Assembly (NCBI GenBank): GCA_964609675.1
Contig: CAZSRX010000002.1
Location: 62,001 to 126,000, forward strand
Length of the DNA stretch: 64,000 bases
Source: CAZSRX01 sp964609675 [NCBI: uncultured Bacteroidota bacterium]
Lineage (GTDB): Bacteria; CLD3; SB21
Reading direction: 5' to 3'
Notes under the pieces: model-generated
The model's input: the letters and a program-made list of their open reading frames with translations, nothing else
Told to the model about the DNA's origin: nothing
The model's database searches: none
Position numbers and translations under genes: made by a program
Shown here: piece by piece, positions 13,239 to 24,092 of the stretch
Layout: every line of letters begins with the position of its first letter
Position numbering within the stretch: position 1 is the stretch's first letter

Positions 13239-15008
13239 TTATTTATAGTCCATTTTAAAATTTACCTGTATATTAACCGTTTCCCAGTTTGGCCGCACCA
13301 TCAGGCTGTCACTGTAAAACACAAACGGCTCGGAAGGACTGAACGGCGCCACCCGCCCGTAATTATACATACGGTCGCCGTTTTCATCCACATAACCGGA
13401 GAGAAAATACTTTCCCGGAATCACATTGTCAAATCGAAAATCACGGACGCCGGTAAGATAAGCCATTCTGTAAACGGCATGGTCTGAGGCGTTCTGCAGC
13501 ATCAGAATGCTAGTCATTGAATCGGGCACGCCGTTGACGCTTCCACTGATGACGCTCAGGCTGTCTGCCGGATAACAGGAAAGGCTAAAAAGGGATATCG
13601 TATCCCATAGGCGTAATCCCTGCCAGTCTTGAGCCAGACTGTCGGCGATCCGCAGGGTATAGGTCATTCCCGGCTGAAACAACCGTAAAGGCTTTATATG
13701 AACCAGACCGGCATTGGCCCATCGGAATAATAATTCTATTGCCTGATTTGCGCTATCGGTGATACTTACGGCTTTTTCAAAACGGTTGCGGTCAAGTCCC
13801 TGGTCAAAAATAAACGTGAGCGAATCCATGGCCGTTACTTTCGAGGGAATTTTTTTAACGTTCAGAAAACGTGCGCGTTCGGTTGTCAGCCCGTTTATCC
13901 CTTTAACTGTATCCGTTCGCGCCTCCAGCGTATCGCCAAACTGAGAAAAAATATTTTCCATTTGAATATACATGATACCCGCTGTATCCAAACCGTCGGT
14001 CAGGATTTTCAGATCCATTGAATTGCTGTTATTAGGCATAATCCCGCGAAGCGGGATATTTTGTCCGTCACTGGCCCGAATGATATGGATATATTTCGGA
14101 AGGGAATCTGTAAAATCCGAAGAACCATCGAACAAGGCCGTGGAAAGCGGTTTAGAAAAACTGATAGTCATCGTCGCCGGGTCGCTCATTTCAGCGGAAA
14201 TGACGGCAAACCGGGCTGTATCTTCCTGTGTCAGCCGGAAGTGTACATCGGCGCAGCGGGTATCGCGGTCTAAGATGATATCCGACCGGGGAATGCCGAT
14301 GCGGTCGGTTCCGGGGCTGTACAGGTAATCCTGATTGGCATCCATCACCGCAAACACGCGGTAAACGCCGGGCGCGAGGTAGGATAATTCGTAGCGTCCT
14401 TCGGCATCGGGCTGGGTGATATAATCCGCGCGGCGCAGATATATCGCGCTGTCTCTTTGAAAAGGATCGGTATCGGCCATTTGATAAGCCCAGATGGAAA
14501 CGCCGGTCAGCCGGTCGTGAAAAATCCGTCCGCCGATAAGGCCCCGGTCAATGGAGTCGCCGGTGGAAAAGGCAAAACTGAAAGACCGCTTCAACGCGTT
14601 GCCGTGAACATCTTTGGCCCCGGTCCCTACCGTAATCACGCACGTGACGGGCACTTTCAACGTATCCGCAAAATGTATCACGAGATCGTTTTTATGCCAT
14701 TCATACTTCGGCGCGTGCGCCGGCGCCGGCGATACAAATATATTCTGCTCCGTCGAAGTCTTTTCCATTTTTTCACTGAAGGTAATCCGAACGGAAGTCT
14801 TCGACCCGACCCTCACGGAATCATGATGCGGCGTGGTGGCGATAATTTCCGGCGGAATTTTATCTTCCGGTCCGCCGCCGGGCGGCGCCTGACTGGCACA
14901 GGCGAAGAGCATTTGATACAAAATCAACCATCCGGATACATGGACCCACCGGTTACCTAATGCCGTCGCCGCATACAAAAACAAAACCCCGGGACCCGTC
15001 CGTTTCAT
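13239..15008 (-). CDS. Ig-like (SbsA/Big_5 type) domain lipoprotein
   Basis: 589-residue exported protein. The N-terminus has a hydrophobic segment ending in MLFACAS, a lipobox, then the PPGGGPEDKIPPEII segment that I associate with a family common in Bacteroidetes-type genomes. Residues about 50-140 form a bacterial Ig-like domain (PHHDSVRVGSKTSVRITFSEKM). Further beta-rich domains follow, including a prealbumin-like stretch (YELSYLAPGVYRVFAVMDANQDY) and a similar one near the end (GKYFLSGYVDENGDRMYNYG). The long pre-lipobox region (about 35 residues) suggests the true start may be internal. Function unknown, probably a surface or periplasmic structural lipoprotein. Confidence 0.85.
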   Translation of the reverse strand: MKRTGPGVLFLYAATALGNRWVHVSGWLILYQMLFACASQAPPGGGPEDKIPPEIIATTPHHDSVRVGSKTSVRITFSEKMEKTSTEQNIFVSPAPAHAPKYEWHKNDLVIHFADTLKVPVTCVITVGTGAKDVHGNALKRSFSFAFSTGDSIDRGLIGGRIFHDRLTGVSIWAYQMADTDPFQRDSAIYLRRADYITQPDAEGRYELSYLAPGVYRVFAVMDANQDYLYSPGTDRIGIPRSDIILDRDTRCADVHFRLTQEDTARFAVISAEMSDPATMTISFSKPLSTALFDGSSDFTDSLPKYIHIIRASDGQNIPLRGIMPNNSNSMDLKILTDGLDTAGIMYIQMENIFSQFGDTLEARTDTVKGINGLTTERARFLNVKKIPSKVTAMDSLTFIFDQGLDRNRFEKAVSITDSANQAIELLFRWANAGLVHIKPLRLFQPGMTYTLRIADSLAQDWQGLRLWDTISLFSLSCYPADSLSVISGSVNGVPDSMTSILMLQNASDHAVYRMAYLTGVRDFRFDNVIPGKYFLSGYVDENGDRMYNYGRVAPFSPSEPFVFYSDSLMVRPNWETVNIQVNFKMDYK

Positions 15009-15044
15009 CAGATAGCCTCAGGGTTAGTATTAAGATGGTTACGC

Positions 15045-15722
15045 TTATTCAAAAGAGACATTCATTCCTTCAATCACTGTTCCCGGATGAGGATTGTCGG
15101 GATTGAGGGCTTTTTCAAACGATTCGTAATGATTTTCATCATATACTTCCAGCTTATAGGATGCATCCTTAAGGTTGGTAATCCGGGCATAATAGAGGCC
15201 GTTGCTGTAAACCAGCGGAGTAATCTTTGCGGTGGAGGCCACGGGTTTTTTATTGACTATTTCGAAAATCTTGGTAACCAGCTTGGCGTTGCTTATCGGT
15301 TTATTCTGAGGATCTTTTACCGATACGATCAGGGGCATACTCTTGGTTCGCGCATCAATGCTGTCATACATTTTATCTTCCAGCACCTCAATCAGCGGCG
15401 ATACGACCGTTACCGTTACTTCGCCGATTTTAGTGTTTTTACCGTCAAGAACCTGTATCAGCACATCCCCGGGAAACGGGCTTGAAAAAACGGCCTGACT
15501 GACGCGGCCGTCAGCCGATTCAACGATTTTAAAGTCACTAAAATCACCGCCGCCTTTTCGGGCTACGCAATGAAGATCCAGATTAGTCTGGATGGTATTA
15601 ACGGTAATTTTCGCCTGGCCTTCAACGCAAAGAATGGAATCCGGCGATACCGACACTTTATACTGCCCGTTAACCGTTAAAAAAGGAAACCAAGCCAGCA
15701 TTAAAAATAAATATTTTTTCAT
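15045..15722 (-). CDS. Secreted protein of unknown function
   Basis: 225 residues with a clear signal peptide (MKKYLFLMLAWFPFLTVNG, cleavage near residue 19). The mature part is beta-rich with two segments that look like Ig or invasin-type modules (GQAKITVNTIQ, and KSMPLIVSVKDPQNKPISNA near 128-147). The phrase DPQNKPISNAKL resembles the linker of bacterial Ig-like repeats. AGGA lies about seven bases before the ATG. It lies between the Ig-like lipoprotein and the propeller gene, all on the minus strand, so it is probably co-expressed and located outside the inner membrane. Confidence 0.78.
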   Translation of the reverse strand: MKKYLFLMLAWFPFLTVNGQYKVSVSPDSILCVEGQAKITVNTIQTNLDLHCVARKGGGDFSDFKIVESADGRVSQAVFSSPFPGDVLIQVLDGKNTKIGEVTVTVVSPLIEVLEDKMYDSIDARTKSMPLIVSVKDPQNKPISNAKLVTKIFEIVNKKPVASTAKITPLVYSNGLYYARITNLKDASYKLEVYDENHYESFEKALNPDNPHPGTVIEGMNVSFE

Positions 15723-15799
15723 AATACTTCCTCTTTCTTAATTTGCTTTAATTGTAATTAATAATAATATTATTTTCAATAAAAAATAACGTTTCCCTT

Positions 15800-17494
15800 T
15801 TATTCTGTACGGTCAGTGGAATTCCAGAAGAACTGGGTTACGCCTTTTCGCGTGCCGAACCAGATATAATCCCCGTCTGTCAGCATGCAGTAAACCTGGG
15901 GATCGGCTAAACCGTCTTTGAAGGAATAGTAAATCCATTTTCTTTTTGCCAGTATCCATCGGAGCACGCCGTCGTTGGTTGCTATCCAGAGATTATAAGC
16001 ATCGGCTTTAGCATCATTGATACCGGCAGATAAAAAATCGGTGTTTACCGGAATCGATTCCCATACGGCCCGGGTTTTATGATAATGGCAAATGCCTTTT
16101 GCGTGAGCAAAAAAAATCAGAGAATCATTTTCAGCCATCCCGCGGATTTCTTCCCTCAAATACGTATCGGGGCCTACCTTGAAGCCCTGGCCGTTATAAT
16201 GAAACCATGTTTTATTTTTTTCGTCAATCGCATAAATGCCGTTACTGGTTCCGAGCCAGATTACGTCGTCGTAAACAATAATTTTATAAATAGCGCAGTT
16301 AAACAGCGCTGGAATTTCAACTTTCTGTACCGCATATTTTTTATCGATAGGCATCAAATAGTTTAACCCTTGTGCTGTTCCGGCAAATAACCGCTTGTTG
16401 TGCGCGGCCAGAGAGAGAATATGCGAATGATAAAGGCCGCTGAAGACACCGTAAGTGGCCCAATAGGTGGTATTTTTTATATTTCGTATCAGGCCTTCTT
16501 CCGTGCCGATCCATATATTTTGATCGTCTGAAAAAATCACCGTCACGCGTTCGGCACGGAACCCGTTACGCATACCCGATTCATAATAATCAAAACGATC
16601 TTCCGCCTGATCCCAGACGGTTACGGCCGAGTAGGTCCGGAGCGCCTGATCATCCCAACTGAGGCTTTCAAGACTGCCGCCGAGCCACAGCTTGTCGCCG
16701 TCAAACGCCATACCGGTCACGGAACTCATTGCCGGGCCGTACATTAACGGACGCGCCAGGCCGGATATCGAAGATGCGCGCCATAAACCCGCACCGGCCG
16801 TGCCTATCCAAAGGTTACTCATGGCATCGGTGACATAATAACGAACCGGATATTTCCGGAAATCGCGGTCGGCAAATACTTTTTCAGCGGGATAATAAGT
16901 ATATCCGCTTTCGTTTGAAGTGAAGATGTTCGGCAACGCAGTTTTGCGGAGGGCCAGTGCGCCAAACCACACCACCTCGCCTTTCGGCGGTTCGGAGGGC
17001 TGACATCCGAACAGAGAATAGGTTGTTATATAAAATTTATCGGGTGTGTGAATCCAAATATTTTGCATATCAAAACCGATCGAGAGAACTTCCTGCCGGC
17101 TGTTCATCCCGAGTTCGAAATACGGCGCGGTACGGAATTGCCGGGAAAGGGGATCATAATATTGTAGGCCTGTCCGTGTAGCCGCCCAGATATAATCGGT
17201 GCGCTGTTCCCAAGCAACGACCTGCACGTCGTTGTCCAGCATGCCGTTGCTGGTGGTGAGCGGGTAATCGAATTGGTTTTTAATCGCGTCATAGCGCAGT
17301 ATGCCGCCGCCGGTGCCGATAAAAACCTTGTTAAAACCAACCGCGATGGTTGACACGAAGCGGGTATTGGCGTAGGTAATCCAGTCGCCGGGCTTATAAT
17401 GCATTTGGTAAAACACCCGGCCGGGATCGGTTTTGTCCTGCGAACAAATCCAGCCGGGCAGACAGAAAATTAGTATGAGGTAATTTTTCAGCAC
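15800..17494 (-). CDS. Secreted two-component-regulator-propeller-type beta-propeller protein
   Basis: 564 residues with a signal peptide (LKNYLILIFCLPGWICSQ). The remainder consists of propeller blades carrying the W-I/L-G/A-T-x-x-G-L pattern: YIWAATRTGLQ, NLWIGTAGAGLW, NIWIGTEEGLI, VIWLGTSNGIY, LWIATNDGVL and YIWFGTRKGV. This is the Reg_prop repeat, best known from the sensor part of Bacteroidetes hybrid kinases. Here there is no membrane helix or kinase after the propeller, so this is a stand-alone extracytoplasmic protein. The start is GTG at 17494, 14 bases after the gatA stop. Confidence 0.85.
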   Translation of the reverse strand: MLKNYLILIFCLPGWICSQDKTDPGRVFYQMHYKPGDWITYANTRFVSTIAVGFNKVFIGTGGGILRYDAIKNQFDYPLTTSNGMLDNDVQVVAWEQRTDYIWAATRTGLQYYDPLSRQFRTAPYFELGMNSRQEVLSIGFDMQNIWIHTPDKFYITTYSLFGCQPSEPPKGEVVWFGALALRKTALPNIFTSNESGYTYYPAEKVFADRDFRKYPVRYYVTDAMSNLWIGTAGAGLWRASSISGLARPLMYGPAMSSVTGMAFDGDKLWLGGSLESLSWDDQALRTYSAVTVWDQAEDRFDYYESGMRNGFRAERVTVIFSDDQNIWIGTEEGLIRNIKNTTYWATYGVFSGLYHSHILSLAAHNKRLFAGTAQGLNYLMPIDKKYAVQKVEIPALFNCAIYKIIVYDDVIWLGTSNGIYAIDEKNKTWFHYNGQGFKVGPDTYLREEIRGMAENDSLIFFAHAKGICHYHKTRAVWESIPVNTDFLSAGINDAKADAYNLWIATNDGVLRWILAKRKWIYYSFKDGLADPQVYCMLTDGDYIWFGTRKGVTQFFWNSTDRTE

Positions 17495-17508
17495 GTCAGG
17501 CGCGGCGG

Positions 17509-18945
17509 TTAATCCGCGTTAAGCTGTTCAATAGCGCGGCCGACGCGGAAACACATCGCTTCGTCAAATCGGCCGGCGATCGCCTGAATGCCGATGGGCA
17601 GGCCGGCGGCATCTTTTCCGCAGGGCACCGACAGCGAAGGCACCCCGGCGATGTTGATGTTCACCGTAAATACGTCCGAAAGATACATGGCTAATGGATC
17701 GTCCGTTTTTTCCCCGATTTTAAACGCCGTAGTCGGCGAGGTGGGCGCCAGAATGCAGTCCACTTTCGCGGGACCCTGAAAAACACGGTCAAAATCCGAT
17801 TTGATCAGCGTACGGACTTTCTGGGCTTTGCGGTAATACGCGTCATAATAACCCGCGCTGAGTACGTACGTGCCGAGCATGATGCGGCGTTTGACTTCGG
17901 CGCCGAAGCCCTCGCTGCGGCTGCGAACAAACGCTTCAACGGCAGAAGCCGGTTTCCCGCTGCGCCGTGTATAACGAATGCCGTCATAGCGCGCCAAATT
18001 GGACGAGGCCTCGGCAGTGGTCAATATATAATACGTCGCGATGCCATATTCCGTATGCGGCAGGGAGACATTCACGATTTCAGCGCCGGCTTTTGAGAGT
18101 TTTTCTATAGTGGTTTTTACAGCGTTCTCTACATCCGGTTGCATGCCGTCAATAAAATATTCTCTCGGAATACCGATGCGCAGATTGCGGACTCCTTTCA
18201 TCAGCGATTCGCTATAATCCGGAACCGGATTTTTTGATGTGGTGGAATCCTTTTCATCCCAGCCGGCCATTACACGCGTTACCGCCGCTACATCTTCCAC
18301 CGTGTTGGCCATCGGGCCGATTTGATCAAATGAGGAAGCAAAAGCCGCCAGCCCATACCGGGATACGCGGCCGTAAGTCGGTTTGAGGCCAACGATACCG
18401 CAGAAGCTCGCCGGCAGACGCACCGAGCCGCCCGTCTCGGAACCGAGAGACGCCGTAGCCATATTAGCCGCTACGCATACGGCGCTGCCGCCGCTGGAAC
18501 CTCCCGGAACCCGTTCCGGATCCATCGGATTTTTAACCGGGCCGAATGCGGAATTTTCATTCGATGAACCCATCGCAAATTCATCCAGATTGGCCTTACC
18601 GATGATAATCGCGTCCGCAGCCTCAAGCCGCTGCACCACGGTGGCGTCGTAAGGCGATACGTAATTCTCCAGAATGCGTGACCCGCAGGTGTTGCGCTCA
18701 TTTTTTACCATAATCGCATCCTTGACGGCAATGACCATACCCGCCAGCGCCCCGGCCTGGTTGTTATGTATGTTCCGCTGAACAACCGAACAACGGGCTT
18801 TGAGTTTATCTTCCGAAAATACGGTTATATAAGCGTTCAGATGCCGGTTACGGTCAATATGCCGCAGATAATCCCGGACAATTTGTTCACAATCCGTTTC
18901 GCCGTTCAGCAGCTTGCGGCGGATTTCGCTGTAGGTCCAATTCAA
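17509..18945 (-). CDS. gatA: Glu/Asp-tRNA(Gln/Asn) amidotransferase subunit A
   Basis: Amidase subunit of GatCAB, which converts misacylated Glu-tRNA(Gln) or Asp-tRNA(Asn) to the correct aminoacyl-tRNA. 478 residues, normal length. The Ser-cisSer-Lys triad is visible: Lys75 (VIAVKDAI), cis-Ser150 (GGSSGGSA) and Ser174 (GSETGGSVRLPAS), with the spacing of well-studied GatA proteins. The start is TTG at 18945, preceded by AGGAG about seven bases upstream. gatB and gatC are not adjacent in this window. A terminator separates it from tatA. Confidence 0.96.
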   Translation of the reverse strand: MNWTYSEIRRKLLNGETDCEQIVRDYLRHIDRNRHLNAYITVFSEDKLKARCSVVQRNIHNNQAGALAGMVIAVKDAIMVKNERNTCGSRILENYVSPYDATVVQRLEAADAIIIGKANLDEFAMGSSNENSAFGPVKNPMDPERVPGGSSGGSAVCVAANMATASLGSETGGSVRLPASFCGIVGLKPTYGRVSRYGLAAFASSFDQIGPMANTVEDVAAVTRVMAGWDEKDSTTSKNPVPDYSESLMKGVRNLRIGIPREYFIDGMQPDVENAVKTTIEKLSKAGAEIVNVSLPHTEYGIATYYILTTAEASSNLARYDGIRYTRRSGKPASAVEAFVRSRSEGFGAEVKRRIMLGTYVLSAGYYDAYYRKAQKVRTLIKSDFDRVFQGPAKVDCILAPTSPTTAFKIGEKTDDPLAMYLSDVFTVNINIAGVPSLSVPCGKDAAGLPIGIQAIAGRFDEAMCFRVGRAIEQLNAD

Positions 18946-18969
18946 AAGTAATCTCCTGTTTGGTATTAT

Positions 18970-18997
18970 AAAAAAATCCCGTTTACACGGGATTTAA
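18970..18997 (-). terminator. Rho-independent terminator after tatA
   Basis: Perfect 9-bp stem AAATCCCGT (18974-18982) and ACGGGATTT (18987-18995) with loop TTAC. On the minus strand it is followed by a run of T (plus-strand A run at 18970-18976). It ends the tatA transcript, so gatA probably has its own promoter or relies on read-through. Confidence 0.85.
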
Positions 18998-19024
18998 AAT
19001 CCTGAAAATTTTTTTTAACGGCAA

Positions 19025-19207
19025 TCACTTTTTCTCGCCGCTTTCGGATATCCCCTTTTTGATTTCTTCCTCCGTCGCGTTCATAGCGCGCTTGAATTCA
19101 CGTATTCCTTTACCCAATCCCTGCGCAAATTCTGGAATTTTTTTGGCGCCAAATAATATAAGGATGGCAATACATATAATAATAATTTCCGGCATTCCTA
19201 AATTCAT
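19025..19207 (-). CDS. tatA: Twin-arginine translocase subunit TatA
   Basis: 60 residues: a short periplasmic N-terminus (MNLGMPE), one membrane helix (IIIICIAILILFGAKKIPE), the FG-x-KK-x-PE hinge and an amphipathic helix (FAQGLGKGIREFKRAM). TatA oligomers form the pore for folded Tat substrates. AAGGAG sits five bases before the ATG. tatC is not in the window. TatA and TatE are not distinguished here. Confidence 0.93.
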   Translation of the reverse strand: MNLGMPEIIIICIAILILFGAKKIPEFAQGLGKGIREFKRAMNATEEEIKKGISESGEKK

Positions 19208-19243
19208 GATAGCTCCTTGTATTTTTATTGACTTAATAATAAC

Positions 19244-19272
19244 AGTTTACTTTGTTTTTATAAAATATGCAA
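19244..19272 (-). promoter_or_regulatory. Possible sigma-70-like promoter for tatA
   Basis: On the minus strand, TTGCAT (19267-19272) and TAAACT (19244-19249) are separated by 17 bases, about 37 bp ahead of the tatA start. The match is moderate, and FCB bacteria often use a different -33/-7 consensus, so this is tentative. Confidence 0.3.
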
Positions 19273-19469
19273 GCGTTTTTATGTGATTTTTGCGCGTCCA
19301 ACCGATAAAAAATCCAACGCAAACATCAAATGCTATCGGCAATAAAAACTCGCAGACGAAAAAATCCTTATTAAAACTTGAAATTAAGAATATTTTTTTT
19401 TAAATATGAATGTTTTGTAAATTTTAAATTGACGATGATTTTATAATCCTATTATCAGGAGAACCGGTT

Positions 19470-20582
19470 ATGAAATTTACTGTATCTCAGGCCGAATTGA
19501 GCAAGGCTTTATCCCGGGTTTTCAGCGTGGTTCCGGTAAAAACAACCTTACCCTTGCTGAGCAACATCCGGCTGGTGGCTGAAAAGGGCGAACTGCAGCT
19601 TACGGCCTCGGATCTGGACGTTTCCATAACTACCAAAGTGCGCATCGATTCCGGTAAAACCGGTACCATGACAGTGCCGGCCAAACCGTTCAACGAACTG
19701 ATTAAAAACCTTCCGAATATACCCCTGCAGATTGAATCCGACGCTCAGTATAAGCTGTATGTTCGCTGTGATAGGGGCGAATACCGTCTGTCCGGCGAAC
19801 CTGACGACGATTATCCCGCGTTACCGGTAGTAGATGAAAAAGGCTCCCTGAAAATTGACGCGCGGCAGTTGTCCCGCATGATTAGCAAAACGGTTTTTGC
19901 CGTTTCGTCCGATCCCCTTCGCGTCGCCCTGACCGGCGTGCTGATGCAAATCTCGGTCAAAGAATTCCGCATGGTCGCTACTGACGGCCATCGCCTTTCG
20001 CGCATATCGTATGACCAGTTTGAATCTTCGCTGATTGACCCGCTGGATGTGATTGTTCCTGCCAAAGCCCTCAGCGAAGTCGCCAAGGACAGCAAAGACG
20101 CCACTACGATTAATTTCGGCGATAACCATATTCGTTTTGACATGGGCGATACCCAGATTTACAGCCGCATCCTCCAGGAAACCTATCCCGACTATGAGCG
20201 CGTTATTCCCGTGGAAAACAACAAACGTCTCACCACGGAGACCTCCGCTTTGCTGGAGGCGTTCAAACGCGTATCCATATTCGCCAATCCGATAACCCAT
20301 CAGATCCAGCTTTCGATGCAGAAAGACCTTCTGCAGGTAACCGCCGAAGACATCGACGGCGGCAGTACCGGCACCGAAAAAGTCTCTGTGGAATACGAAG
20401 GCGAACCCTTGCAAATCGGATACAATTCCAATCTGCTCTTATCGGTGCTGAACAACGTGGATACCAAGGAAGTCACGATACAGTTTAAGACCTCCACCAG
20501 CGCCGGGATCATTACGCCCATTCAGCAGGCCGAGCACGAACAGCAGATGTTCCTGGTGATGCCTGTGCGTATCAATAAGTAA
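19470..20582 (+). CDS. dnaN: DNA polymerase III beta subunit (sliding clamp)
   Basis: 370-residue ring-forming processivity clamp for DNA polymerase. Three clamp domains of about 120 residues each are apparent. The N-terminal MKFTVSQAELSKALSRV and TTLPLLSNIRL, the central VATDGHRLSR and the C-terminal FLVMPVRINK (end of the hydrophobic pocket) are typical. AGGAG lies about eight bases before the ATG. The 260-bp AT-rich leader has a TATAAT at 19442-19447. It starts the dnaN-recF-DUF721-gyrB group. Confidence 0.97.
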   Translation: MKFTVSQAELSKALSRVFSVVPVKTTLPLLSNIRLVAEKGELQLTASDLDVSITTKVRIDSGKTGTMTVPAKPFNELIKNLPNIPLQIESDAQYKLYVRCDRGEYRLSGEPDDDYPALPVVDEKGSLKIDARQLSRMISKTVFAVSSDPLRVALTGVLMQISVKEFRMVATDGHRLSRISYDQFESSLIDPLDVIVPAKALSEVAKDSKDATTINFGDNHIRFDMGDTQIYSRILQETYPDYERVIPVENNKRLTTETSALLEAFKRVSIFANPITHQIQLSMQKDLLQVTAEDIDGGSTGTEKVSVEYEGEPLQIGYNSNLLLSVLNNVDTKEVTIQFKTSTSAGIITPIQQAEHEQQMFLVMPVRINK

Positions 20583-20603
20583 TCCGGGACACCCCTGCGG
20601 ATT

Positions 20604-21758
20604 ATGCGGATTCATAACTTGCGAATGATTCACTTCAGAAATTACGACACAGCCGAACTGGAATTCCACAACGACGTTAATATCATCGGAGGAGCAAACG
20701 GAACCGGAAAAACTTCCATTCTCGAAGCGATCCATTACCTGTGCCTTTCACGCAGTTTTAAGACCGTCGAAGACCGTGTGGCCTTAAATTGGAATGCGAC
20801 CGCTTTTGATCTGGAAGGCACCTTTATTGTCGACGACTCCTCGCTGGACACGGGCACTATCCGCAGCCACGTCAAAATTTCTTACAACGGTACGGCGGGC
20901 AAAGTCATTTACATGGATCATAAAAAAGTTGAACGTTTCTCGCAGATGATCGGCGCCTATCCGGTAGTGATCTCTGCGCCCGAAGACGTGGCCATAGTAA
21001 ACGGCGCTCCCGTGGATCGGCGGCGTTTTCTGGATATAGCCCTATCTCAGCTTTATCCGACCTATCTGAGGGATTTACAAGATTACCGCAAAATTGTCCG
21101 CCAACGCAATACGCTGCTGAACACAGAACCGTTTCAGGACGATACGCTGTATTCATGGGACAGTACGCTCATTGCAACAGGAACGCGAATTACTGCACAA
21201 CGCATACGGTTTGTGCAGTCCTTTGCCCCGCTGGTTGAACGCATGTATCATCAGATTTCCGGCAAGCAGGAAACCGTCCGCTTATTATACCGCTCCTCGA
21301 TGGACAATTACGGACCCGTTGAGGCTGTGACTGAGACAAACCGGTCGGAAGAATCATTAGCCACGGCATTCCGTGAAGCGCTAAAAAAAAACCGCTCCCG
21401 GGAAATCCTTAGGAAAACCACGCTGGTCGGGCCGCATAAGGACGATCTGCTCTTGATGATGAATAATAAACTGCTTCGCGATTACGGTTCCCAGGGACAA
21501 TTTAAAACTCTGGCTGTTGCGGTTAAAATTGCTGAGTATCTTTTTCTGCTGGCCCATAAAGATCAGAAACCGATTCTTCTTCTGGACGATGTGTTTTCGG
21601 AACTGGACGAGAGCCGTCGCGCGGCGCTCATGGAATCCTTCAGCGAAACCGGACAGGTGTTTTTAACCACCGCTCAGACGGAACCCAACATCACACTTAG
21701 CCGACCGGTCAAATATTTCCATGTTGCGGCCAACGGCATTGAAGCACGGATGAATTAG
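20604..21758 (+). CDS. recF: DNA replication/repair protein RecF
   Basis: SMC-like ATPase that helps load RecA at gaps and restarts stalled forks. 384 residues. Walker A is GANGTGKT (30-37), the middle holds RFLDIALSQLYPTYL and VGPHKDDLLLMM, and the Walker B/D-loop is LLLDDVFSELDESRR. The order dnaN-recF is the classic one. It starts 21 bases after dnaN with only a weak ribosome site, which suggests coupling. Confidence 0.97.
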   Translation: MRIHNLRMIHFRNYDTAELEFHNDVNIIGGANGTGKTSILEAIHYLCLSRSFKTVEDRVALNWNATAFDLEGTFIVDDSSLDTGTIRSHVKISYNGTAGKVIYMDHKKVERFSQMIGAYPVVISAPEDVAIVNGAPVDRRRFLDIALSQLYPTYLRDLQDYRKIVRQRNTLLNTEPFQDDTLYSWDSTLIATGTRITAQRIRFVQSFAPLVERMYHQISGKQETVRLLYRSSMDNYGPVEAVTETNRSEESLATAFREALKKNRSREILRKTTLVGPHKDDLLLMMNNKLLRDYGSQGQFKTLAVAVKIAEYLFLLAHKDQKPILLLDDVFSELDESRRAALMESFSETGQVFLTTAQTEPNITLSRPVKYFHVAANGIEARMN

Positions 21759-21759
21759 A

Positions 21760-22053
21760 ATGACAAAGGACAACCCAACAAAAGAAGTCGGGCAGGTGCT
21801 GAATGACCTGATTGATAACCTTGGGCTCCGAAAACGGATTCATGAACAGCGTGCCGTGGTTGAATTCGAGACCATTATGGGCAGCGATTTCTGCAAGAGA
21901 GCCGAACCGGTACGCATCGATCACGGCGTATTGTTTCTGAAAGTCATCCATAGCGTCTGGCGGCAGGAATTGTTTTATCAGAAGGAACTCATTAAAACCC
22001 GCATCAATGATTATTTTAAGGAAGAAATCATTAAAGATATCATTTTCCGGTAA
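21760..22053 (+). CDS. DUF721 / DciA-like replicative helicase loader
   Basis: 97-residue DUF721 protein. The ATG overlaps nothing but starts one base after the recF stop. Family features: an N-terminal helix (EVGQVLNDLIDNLGL), the core FETIMGSDFCKRAEPVRIDHGVLFLKV and SVWRQELFYQKELIKTRIN, which matches the DUF721 W-x-x-E-L pattern. DciA proteins of this family load the replicative helicase in bacteria lacking DnaC or DnaI. Its place between recF and gyrB fits that role. The C-terminus is short compared with actinobacterial forms. Confidence 0.88.
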   Translation: MTKDNPTKEVGQVLNDLIDNLGLRKRIHEQRAVVEFETIMGSDFCKRAEPVRIDHGVLFLKVIHSVWRQELFYQKELIKTRINDYFKEEIIKDIIFR

Positions 22054-24024
<1,971 letters not shown>

Positions 24025-24040
24025 CATTTCTTTCCGAAAT

Positions 24041-24080
24041 AAAAAAAAGCCTGTTTGTAATTTGCAAACAGGCTTTTTTA
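24041..24080. terminator. Bidirectional terminator between gyrB and the M13 peptidase
   Basis: Stem GCCTGTTTG (24049-24057) and CAAACAGGC (24065-24073), with an A run on the left and a T run on the right. It can end both the plus-strand gyrB transcript and the minus-strand M13 peptidase transcript. Confidence 0.92.
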
Positions 24081-24092
24081 TTAGGCTATAAC

